Assembly (NCBI GenBank): GCA_965203365.1
Contig: OZ241878.1
Coordinates: forward strand, 1,860,001-1,924,000
Direction: 5' to 3'
Origin: VYFG01 sp965203365
GTDB taxonomy: Bacteria; Pseudomonadota; Gammaproteobacteria; Arenicellales; Poriferihabitantaceae
Length of the DNA: 64,000 nucleotides
The notes under the pieces are model-generated. The model saw only the letters and a list, made by a program, of their open reading frames with translations. It was not told where the DNA came from and did not search any database. Positions 56,963 to 64,000 of this stretch are shown piece by piece (the stretch's first letter is position 1; every line of letters begins with the position of its first letter). The translations under genes were made by a program, and so were the position numbers.

Positions 56963-57783
56963 GGTTTCATTCCTATTCGTCGAGAAACGTAAACCTGTAG
57001 CAAATTAATCATAATCGTATGATTCTTTTGATGTAAATAGTCTAATGAAGATTCCAAACTTTGCTCATCTACTTTACTAAAGAATGACTCTACCGAACGA
57101 TGGGGAATTTTTTGCTGACAGATCATGTTGTGATCAATAGTTACCGTCTGGACGTTATCGACTATAGCACTGTCCACATTCAGTTGATTCAATATGCGGG
57201 AACTGTCACTGAAACTATCAAACCATCCTGAATGACAGTGCCAAACTGGGCCAGCGTCAAAACAATGTAGGGCAATATAAGGAGTAGTTTTATTGAGTAA
57301 CAAGGAAGCTTCCGCATTTTGAGGTGGTCCATCAAATGTAAATCGATCAATGTATTTCAAGCTATATCCTTGAATAGCATTGGTTTCCAAGCTTAGGCAA
57401 GGAACAATCGTTTTTATGTAATGAAGGCTGTCATTTAGCATGGAAGACCAGTTATCATATTTCATGAAATGCACAGCTAACAAATTGGACTCTAGACGAA
57501 GGACGCGAGTGGGCTTACCATTGGCACCCATTTTAGAGCAATGAAAGCCAGTAAGTCTAGAGGTGCCAGCATCCTTGATGTATATTCGATCTTGTTCGGT
57601 ATTCTCAATACTGATCTGTGTCTGGATAATCCCTTCTGATCGAGGAAAGGCATCCTTCAATTCATTATCGGCGACAGAGCGTGAACGCTCAATGTCTAAC
57701 GGCGGAAAATTGTTCTGGAAGTGAATCCCTATCACTGCCTCTTGGATGGCATTGGTTCCTGCATATGGCAGATAACTGTTCAT
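56959..57783 (-). CDS. TIGR04255 family protein, first gene of cassette
   Basis: 274 residues. The N-terminus NAIQEAVIGIHFQNNFPP, the LLAVHFMKYDNWSSM region and GYSLKYIDRFTF fit the sporadically distributed TIGR04255 family, whose function is unknown to me. No signal peptide or membrane helix is seen. The gene is AT-rich with codon use unlike the housekeeping genes, and it is flanked by IS30 copy D 91 bp upstream. Recent horizontal gain with the two genes downstream is likely. Confidence 0.75.
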   Translation of the reverse strand: MNSYLPYAGTNAIQEAVIGIHFQNNFPPLDIERSRSVADNELKDAFPRSEGIIQTQISIENTEQDRIYIKDAGTSRLTGFHCSKMGANGKPTRVLRLESNLLAVHFMKYDNWSSMLNDSLHYIKTIVPCLSLETNAIQGYSLKYIDRFTFDGPPQNAEASLLLNKTTPYIALHCFDAGPVWHCHSGWFDSFSDSSRILNQLNVDSAIVDNVQTVTIDHNMICQQKIPHRSVESFFSKVDEQSLESSLDYLHQKNHTIMINLLQVYVSRRIGMKP

Positions 57784-57873
57784 TTCGCGAGACTACTGGT
57801 TTGGATCAGTGAGCATCATTGAAGTAGGTGGTTCATTGATGAGTTAACGTCATTATTGCGCCAACAAATAATA

Positions 57874-58718
57874 CCCCCGTTCCACTCCAAAGTGCAACAC
57901 GGGTCGAGTCGCATGATGGCCTGATGGAGAGCGGGTTGCGACGGGCCAGATGATGGCAAACCATCTCTGTTTGCAACCAACGGAGAATGCTCATGCCTTC
58001 CGGCTACCACCACCTGACCCATAACGAAAGATGCCAGATTCACGCCAGGTTGCATCGGGGTTTGTCGAAACGCGAGATCGCCCGCTAGCTCGAACGGGAC
58101 CCCACCACGATGGCTCGGGAGACGTCGCGCCACCGCGGGCAGCGGAGCGATCGACGTCAGCCCACCCAGGGGAAGGCGACGTCCCGGCGCCGGGCCGCAT
58201 CCGCCGTGCCTCGGAAGATGACTCCCGAGCGCTAGGCGGTGGTCGAGGACCGGCTGCAGGCCGGATGGAGCCCGGAACAGGTCGCGGGCCGGTCTCGGCA
58301 ACAGGGGACTTGATGGCGGGGAAGGAGTGAATCGACCAGCATGTGCGGGCGGAGACTTGTACCGACACTTACGGTGCCGGAGGAAGCAACTGAACTGGCG
58401 GGGAGCCGATACGCGAGACGGGGTCATCTTCCTGATCGGTTGGACATGGCCGAACGATCGGCGATCGTGGAGGCCAAGTGCCGGGTCGGGGACTGGGGAC
58501 TGGAAACTCGATACGATCATCGGAGCGAGGCATCCAGGGTGCCCTGTTGTCGTCCGTGGACCGAAGATCGAAAGTCACCGAATTGGAGCAGGTCGAGGTG
58601 AAGACGGCCACCGCGGTCTTGGAATAGCCGACAAACCCCACCGAGAAATGTATCAGCAGAACTACCCCACAAATTCAGCCGATCGACTTGTTAGTCGTCT
58701 GACAATCGCTTATCACTG
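57874..58718 (+). mobile_element. IS30-type element, decayed and truncated (copy D)
   Basis: It begins with a CCCCCGTTCCACTCCAAAGTGC end. The transposase N-terminus from 57993 is readable as SGYHHLTHNERCQIHARLHR then GLSKREIAR, stop, LERDPTTMARE, closer to canonical IS30 than copies C and E. Several stops and frameshifts follow (KMTPER stop AVVEDRLQ; later AERSAIVEAKCRVGDW). The catalytic right half is missing, and copy E starts exactly where D ends. Confidence 0.7.
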
Positions 58719-60079
58719 CCCCCGTGCCACTCTGAAGTGCAACACTTAGCCCCGTCGTCTGATTGATTGAGTCAGGCGGATGGCAGCGGGCCAGAGGATG
58801 GCAGACCCTCTCAGTTTGCTAACAACTGGAGAAGGGTCATGCCGACTGGCGACCACCCCCTGACCCACCCGGAAAGATCGCCCATTTTCGCGCCCCAGTC
58901 CACCAGTCGGTCCCAGCGACCGATGGCTGATCAGTTCGGACGGGACGTCAGCACGATTTCCCGAGAGCTGTCCCGCCACCGCGGACAGCGCGGGTATCGA
59001 CATCAGACCGCCCAGGGGAAGGCGACATCCCGACGCCGGGCCGCCTCGGCTGTGTCCTGGAAGATGACCCCGGAGCGCTGGGCGGTGGTCGAGGACCGGC
59101 TGCAGGCCGGATGGAGCCCAGAGCCCATCGCGGGCCGGTCTCGACAGCAAGGGGAAGTGATGGCCGGGCGGGAATGGATCTACCCATCGGTGAGAGCGGA
59201 CCGAACGGCGGGGGGAGACCTTTACCGGTGTCTGCGGCGGCGCGGGAAGAAGCCCAACTGGCGCGGCGGCCGACACGCGGGACGCGGTCACCTTCCCGGT
59301 CGGGTAGACATCGCCGAGCGCCCGGCGGATTGGGGAGGCCAAGGGCCGGATCGGGGACTGGGAGCTTGACCTGATCATCGGGGGGATGCCCCGGGGAGCC
59401 TGGATTGTGCGGGGGGATCGGGCCTCGATGTATATGGGACTGATCGGGGTGGAAGGGAAGACCGCGGCGGCGGTGACCGAGGCCATTGTCCGGCGGATGG
59501 GGCCGATTCGGGACCGGGTGTACACGGGCACGGCGGATCACGGCCAGGAGTTCGCGGGGCACCGAGAGATTGCGGCAGCCTTGGGAGCCGACTTGGATTT
59601 TGCCACCCCGGACCACTCTTGGGAGCGGGGCCTGAACGAGCACACCCATGGCCGGGTACGCCAGTATTTCCCGAAGGGAACGGACTTCCGTCAGGGGACG
59701 GCCTCTCAGGTCCAGGCGGTGGAAGAGCGGATCAACCGCCGGCCCCACCAGGTCCTGGGGGTTCGAACCCCGGAAGAGGTCTTCACCGCTGCCGCCCCGC
59801 CCTGAAGGCGGTCATTCCTCTCCCCTCCCCTCCCTTTCCAGAAGCCCGTGTTCGATGGGCAGGACCCCGCTCGGCCGAAGTCAGCCTGACACCGCCCGAA
59901 CGGGCCCTGGCGTCGTGAAATCGCCTCTGTCAGACTCCTTGGCGGCGAGATTGATGCCATCAATGACCGAATCAGCCTCCATGGGGGCTGATTTTCCGGT
60001 CGCCGCCCCGCTCCCTTCATTCGGGGATGCCCTCATGTCGGGAGCGCGGCGAGTGTGGCACTTCAGACTGGAAGTGAGG
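58719..60079 (+). mobile_element. IS30-type insertion sequence (copy E)
   Basis: About 1.36 kb with ends CCCCCGTGCCACTCTGAAGTGC (left) and the complement of CACTTCAGACTGGAAGTGAGG (right). It is in the opposite orientation to copies B and C and directly abuts copy D. Its right end lies inside the 3' end of the oxygenase gene on the other strand. The transposase is split by a frameshift. Confidence 0.78.
58839..59805 (+). pseudogene. IS30-family transposase with +1 frameshift (copy E)
   Basis: The first frame (58839-59369) gives the helix-turn-helix part (FGRDVSTISRELSRHRGQRG, MTPERWAVVEDRLQAGWSPE). The second frame, shifted +1 near 59325, gives RRIGEAKGRIGDWELDLIIG, GTADHGQEFAGHREI and HSWERGLNEHTHG with the DDE residues. 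In the canonical family these are one protein. The same shift is present in copy B and is compensated by a 7-base deletion in copy C. Confidence 0.75.
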
Positions 60080-60898
60080 CTGGATATGAGTGGATCTGGA
60101 AAGCGCATAATGCAAGGGGGTATGCACACTGTCCCAAGAAGAAAACTGGGCTTGAGGGTCGTTGACAAAAAAGACGATGGACCAGCGGGCACACAATCGG
60201 TTCACATGCCGCACACCCGGTGGATGTAGGACATCATGCCAAGCCGGCTGGATTCGCCCCTGCGAAGCCTGAAAGAGCATCCAGGCCGGCATGAAGATCG
60301 CGTGTCCGCCTTGGTGGTGTACCGGAAACAGTGGGTGGGCATTGCGACGACCGACACGCAGACCGGGGGCACTGTCACCCAGAGCCAGCGTACTGAATCC
60401 CTTGTCATAATGTGCCTTGGCACACAGCGTCTGTTCGGTCCTCAGCGCATAGCACAGAAACCGCAAGGTGCCGTCAATGAGATGATCGCCCACAAAGAGT
60501 CGCTCTCGATAATCCGGCAGACATTGGGTATAGATCGCTTTCAAAGTGGCTTCCGCCGATTGGTAGACTTGCTCGGCGACCTGAAAGAACCGATCAATCA
60601 CCGCTTCCTGCTGTCGCAACGCCACACAGGTGGGATCCTGTTCAAGAAACGGGGTCCAGTGAAAGAACCGCTTGGGGTCCTTGCTGGCTCCATCCGACCG
60701 GTCCGTGTAGCCATCGGCAGTGGCCCGATATCGACGCGCGGGAAAATGGAGCTGTCGCTTGAGAGATTCCGGCAGTTCCAGGAACGACAGAAACCGGTCA
60801 GCCGCCGCTTCCAGTGCCTGCCGAGATATCGACATCGGCACTGTGGCGAAATGATTCCGCTCCAGACTCTGATGGAACTGTTGTTGGTCAAGCTGCAT
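60017..60898 (-). CDS. 2OG-Fe(II) oxygenase (isopenicillin N synthase-like), C-terminus supplied by IS30
   Basis: 293 residues. The jelly-roll core has the iron ligands H163 and D165 (KAHYDKGF), a distal His (H225 or H231 in HDVLHPPGVRHVNR), and the 2-oxoglutarate-binding R238-x-S240 (ARWSIVFF). It should hydroxylate or desaturate a small molecule; the substrate is unknown. The last ~18 residues (from about SEVPHSPRSR) are encoded by the right end of IS30 copy E, so the native C-terminus and stop were replaced. The catalytic core is complete, so activity may persist. ATG at 60898. Confidence 0.8.
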   Translation of the reverse strand: MQLDQQQFHQSLERNHFATVPMSISRQALEAAADRFLSFLELPESLKRQLHFPARRYRATADGYTDRSDGASKDPKRFFHWTPFLEQDPTCVALRQQEAVIDRFFQVAEQVYQSAEATLKAIYTQCLPDYRERLFVGDHLIDGTLRFLCYALRTEQTLCAKAHYDKGFSTLALGDSAPGLRVGRRNAHPLFPVHHQGGHAIFMPAWMLFQASQGRIQPAWHDVLHPPGVRHVNRLCARWSIVFFVNDPQAQFSSWDSVHTPLHYALSRSTHIQPHFQSEVPHSPRSRHEGIPE

Positions 60899-61339
60899 GT
60901 GAAAATCCAGCTAAAGTCAGTTCAGTCAATCGTACGATTCGGATGGGAGCGACAAGTTCTATGGTGCCGTGAATACCAAAACACAGCGGTCGGAGCAGCC
61001 CGCAATTCGACAAGATTCTGTCATATGCCCAGCATTCGCAGCCGTCATCCCGGATGTCGTCTGCCAGAATTCGGAAGACGGCCATCGACCCAAGGTGGTA
61101 TTATACGAAATGATCCCGCCTGACCGACAATTCGCTTGCCGCAAATTCTGTCAGATCCAGTAGCGTGCAAGAGATGGCGTGTCCCCTGGGTGCAGACAAT
61201 CTCCCTGCTTGAATCCCGCCCAGGCAAAGGGGACATCGTGCCGCCATGCTTAGGAAAGGGTGACCGATGATTTGCATGACTCCAGGGTCACCCGTCAACT
61301 GAAACCCATCATGTCCACCACACTGGAATTCAATCGACC
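60899..61339. other. Intergenic region between divergent oxygenase and EamA genes
   Basis: About 440 bases with no supported gene. It must carry promoters for both flanking genes; none is obvious. Confidence 0.4.
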
Positions 61340-62185
61340 ATGAGTGCCGATTTGATCGCTCTGGTCCTGTTGGCAGCGGTACTGCATGCGGGATGGAATA
61401 CACTGGTCAAATCCGGCGGTTCACCGCTGTTCAGCATCGCGGCCTACCATCTGGTGTCCGCTATCATGAGCCTGAGCATCCTCTGGGCGGTGCCTTGGCC
61501 AAGTTGGGAGACCTGGCCTTTCATTGTGGCTTCGGTGCTGATTCACAGTCTGTACTACTTTACCTTGGCTCAGGCCTATCGCGGGGGGGATTTGTCCTTG
61601 GTCTATCCCCTGTTTCGGGGTATGGCTCCGCTACTCGTCGCTGGCGGAGCGGCTTGGTGGGTGGGGGAATGGCTCACCCGGGAAGCCTTGACGGGGGTGT
61701 TGCTGATCAGTGCAGGCCTGTTGTCCCTGACGGTCTTAGGGGGTCGCTATGCCCGAATCACGCTCCCTACCCTGATGTGGTCATCGGCGACGGCGGTGTT
61801 GATCGCCGCCTACACCATCACCGATGGGGTCGGGGTCAGAACGGTGGACAACAGCCTGTCCTACATTCTCTGGTTGTTTGCGCTGGAATCAGTCCCGATC
61901 TGCCTCTGGCTTTGGGTGAAGGAACGTGAAACCTGGATGGCATTTATGAACCAAAACCGTCTCCAAGTCCTGACGGGTGGACTGACTTCGGCGGCCGCCT
62001 ATGGCATTGTCATTCACGCCATGGGAGTCGGCCCTATCGCCTTGGTCTCTTCTTTGCGCGAAACCAGTGTCATTTTCGCCGCCCTTTTCGGCACCCTGCT
62101 ACTCAAGGAACCTTTCGGCCGCCGGCGGATCATGGCGGCCATCGGGGTGGCAATGGGCATTGGCGTGATCCGTTATCATGGCTGA
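61340..62185 (+). CDS. EamA/DMT-family permease
   Basis: 281 residues with ten hydrophobic helices in two five-helix halves. AAVLHAGWNTLVKSGGSP and LAQAYRGGDLSLVYPLFRG are characteristic of the drug/metabolite transporter superfamily, and SSLRETSVIFAALFGTLLLKE is the second-half EamA motif. It probably exports or imports a small metabolite. The enolase-superfamily gene follows after six bases, so the two are likely co-transcribed and may share a substrate. Confidence 0.9.
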   Translation: MSADLIALVLLAAVLHAGWNTLVKSGGSPLFSIAAYHLVSAIMSLSILWAVPWPSWETWPFIVASVLIHSLYYFTLAQAYRGGDLSLVYPLFRGMAPLLVAGGAAWWVGEWLTREALTGVLLISAGLLSLTVLGGRYARITLPTLMWSSATAVLIAAYTITDGVGVRTVDNSLSYILWLFALESVPICLWLWVKERETWMAFMNQNRLQVLTGGLTSAAAYGIVIHAMGVGPIALVSSLRETSVIFAALFGTLLLKEPFGRRRIMAAIGVAMGIGVIRYHG

Positions 62186-62191
62186 CTCCTG

Positions 62192-63340
62192 ATGAAAATC
62201 TCGACCATCACCGTCTGGCAAAAGCATCTGCCCCTGAAGCAACCCTACTGGCTGTCCGGCGGGAGACTGCGCTTTGACGTTCTGGATGCCACGTTCGTGC
62301 GTCTCGAAACGGACGACGGTCTCACTGGCTGGGGAGAAGCCACCCCTTGGGGACACACCTATTTGCCAGCACACGGACCCGGCGTCCGAGCGGGCCTTGA
62401 AACCCTGGCGCTGGCGGTGCTGGGACAGGATCCCTGTCAAGTGGAACGGGTGGAGCGGGCTATGGATCTCTGCCTTCCGGGACATCTCTATGTCAAGGCA
62501 CCCATCGACATGGCCTGCTGGGATCTCATGGGGCAGGCTTTCGGCCGACCCGTCTGCGACCTGCTCGGGGGATGTTATTCGGATCCCACACCCATCGCTT
62601 CTTCAATCTCCACCGGCACCCCACCGGAGATGTTGGATCGAATCCAGGCCTATCGGCATCTCGGCTATCGCGTGCATTCGGCCAAGGTCGGTGCCGACCC
62701 CGGTCTGGATATCGAAAGAATCCGTTTTCTGGAACGACACCGACAGCCAGGCGAGCACATTCTGTATGACGTCAATCGCGCCTGGACCCGTCAGGAAGCC
62801 TTGGTGGTGATGAATGCCGTGGCTGACCTGGGGATTACCGTGGAGCAGCCCTGTGAAAGCTTGGCGGATATGGCCGCCATCCGTCCGATGACTCGGTGCG
62901 CATTTAGTGTGGACGAGCGACTGGAAACATTTCAGGACATGATCCGGATCGCCTGGAATGCCCTGGCGGAAGTGGTCAATATCAAGCTGAACCGATGCGG
63001 CGGTCTGACCAAATCCAGGCGGATTCGTGATCTGGCCTTGGCTCACGGAATCCGGTGCTATGTCATGGCCACTGGCGGGAGCGCTCTGGCCGATGCCGAA
63101 GCGGCTCATCTGGCCCAATCCATTCCGACGGAATACCGTCTTGGCACCTGGTGCTGTCAGGACATGCTGGCGGAGGAATACACCACCGGTGAGGGCATCC
63201 GAAAGGAAAACGGCTATGTACAGATCACCAGATCGCCGGGAATAGGCTTGACACCGGACTTATCCCGTCTGGGAGACCCCGTGGCCCAATACCGATTGAA
63301 AGAGACCGGATCGGGTTGTCGTTTCGGGCCCAAGCGGTGA
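62192..63340 (+). CDS. Mandelate racemase/muconate lactonizing enzyme family protein
   Basis: 382 residues of the enolase superfamily. An N-terminal capping domain (GLTGWGEATPWGHTY) is followed by a TIM barrel. Catalytic and metal residues are visible: K164 in HSAKVGAD, D193 in LYDVNRAW, E218 in TVEQPCES, D241 in SVDERLE and K264 in VNIKLNRCGGL. The pattern suits MLE-subgroup enzymes, including hydroxyproline-betaine epimerases and cis-3-hydroxyproline dehydratases. The substrate cannot be fixed from sequence. It is coupled to the EamA permease. Confidence 0.88.
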   Translation: MKISTITVWQKHLPLKQPYWLSGGRLRFDVLDATFVRLETDDGLTGWGEATPWGHTYLPAHGPGVRAGLETLALAVLGQDPCQVERVERAMDLCLPGHLYVKAPIDMACWDLMGQAFGRPVCDLLGGCYSDPTPIASSISTGTPPEMLDRIQAYRHLGYRVHSAKVGADPGLDIERIRFLERHRQPGEHILYDVNRAWTRQEALVVMNAVADLGITVEQPCESLADMAAIRPMTRCAFSVDERLETFQDMIRIAWNALAEVVNIKLNRCGGLTKSRRIRDLALAHGIRCYVMATGGSALADAEAAHLAQSIPTEYRLGTWCCQDMLAEEYTTGEGIRKENGYVQITRSPGIGLTPDLSRLGDPVAQYRLKETGSGCRFGPKR

Positions 63341-63404
63341 AAGACTGACTGCCTCCACCGGAATGGCTTGAATTCACCGTCTGGCTTGGCCTGGAAATCC
63401 ACCC

Positions 63405-64000
63405 CCATGGAAGACGTCCGGTGCCGTTCGCTGGACGAGATTCTGAATCTGGCCGTGCAGATACCGGACGATGAACGAGTCACACTGAGCAATGGGGTAT
63501 TGATCCAACTTAGCACCGATCCCGTGACCATCAATCGGAAGGGTCGACAGCGGCTGATCGCAGTGAGTGCCCATGTGATGGACCGAGATCTGGGGACGGT
63601 GGCCGCCGACATTCAGGTCCAGCTGGAGCACATGCCCTGCCCGGCCGACCATGAGCTGCCCCATTTCCGGGGCCTATGAAGAACCGCAGAAAGCCTATCG
63701 TGAATTGTGGCTTTTGCTGATACCGGCGCTGGTGCTGGTCTAGATGTTCCCCCCGTCCCAGTACGAATCCCTGATCGACCCATTGGTCGTCATGTTTTCA
63801 GTGCCCTTCTCGGCAGCCGATGTGTTGATCACCCTATTTCTGACGGATACCACACTGAACCTGCAATCGGGCGTCGGCTGTATCTTGCCGGTCGGCATCG
63901 TGGTCAACAATGCCATCTTGCGGGTCGACCAGACGGGGACGATGTCGGCGAGAAGGCATGAACATCCCAGACGACCTTCTGGCCGCAGGTCAAAGACGCC
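63405..64000 (+). pseudogene. Decayed RND efflux permease fragment (runs off window)
   Basis: Only the C-terminal part of an RND (AcrB/CusA-type) permease remains. The first frame gives GVLIQLSTDPVTINRKGRQR and DRDLGTVAADIQVQL. After a frameshift near 63675 it continues as YEEPQKAYRELWLLLIPALV, then a TAG (63741-63743), then QYESLIDPLVVMFSVPFSAA and LTDTTLNLQSGVGCILPVGI and VVNNAIL. The N-terminal two thirds are absent and no start is present. Conserved membrane motifs are intact enough for family assignment, but the gene is dead. Confidence 0.7.

Noticed and set aside
1..64000. CRISPR arrays
   Set aside because: No regularly spaced short repeats were seen; all repeats found are IS copies or the pair flanking the subtilase.

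Overview
The window reads as a moderately GC-rich gammaproteobacterial chromosome segment. The best evidence is housekeeping synteny: hisBHAFIE followed by tatABC, the def-fmt-rsmB-trkA-trkH block, pcm next to tolC, and a 512-residue biosynthetic ilvA with two C-terminal regulatory domains. No rRNA, convincing tRNA or CRISPR array is visible. Many insertion-sequence relics and several frameshifted genes suggest a genome under past IS expansion and decay. The exact taxon cannot be named from the sequence alone.

Layout. 1-3.2 kb: a minus-strand corrinoid one-carbon transfer operon (B12 protein, DUF1638, 'virulence factor' domain protein, methyltetrahydrofolate:corrinoid methyltransferase, and a 2Fe-2S activator cut by the left edge). 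3.9-8.0 kb: a two-gene Hachiman-like defence system (HamA nuclease, HamB helicase). 8.5-14.6 kb: yhhQ-like transporter, tatABC and the histidine operon. 15.7-22.2 kb: topA, then ilvA, a small ORF, a phosphopantetheinyl transferase and a DegT aminotransferase. 23.2-25.3 kb: pcm and tolC.

25.3-42.9 kb is an accessory island. It holds a MerR regulator with a frameshifted VIT/VWA gene, a lipoprotein subtilase, relics of IS66, IS1 and another DDE transposase, an unknown 259-residue protein, a frameshifted GHKL ATPase-DUF3883 gene (probable defence), a TbpB-like surface lipoprotein, an IS30 deletion derivative and a small RHH-RAMA protein that probably reads modified DNA.

42.9-52.5 kb returns to core genes: trkH, trkA, rsmB, fmt, def, a dienelactone hydrolase, an ABC-2 exporter pair and an MFS transporter. 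52.6-60.1 kb is a second accessory block made of an IS30 copy, a very GC-rich dead transposase, an AT-rich three-gene cassette built around a TIGR04255 protein, and two back-to-back IS30 copies. The last copy supplies the C-terminus of a 2OG-Fe(II) oxygenase gene. 61.3-63.3 kb holds an EamA permease and an enolase-superfamily enzyme, followed by a decayed RND efflux gene running off the right edge.

The best candidates for something undescribed are the TIGR04255 three-gene cassette (55.9-57.8 kb), the GHKL-DUF3883 gene (34.0-37.1 kb), the standalone RHH-RAMA protein (41.9-42.4 kb) and the MerR-VIT/VWA unit with its 7-G frameshift (26.3-29.0 kb).
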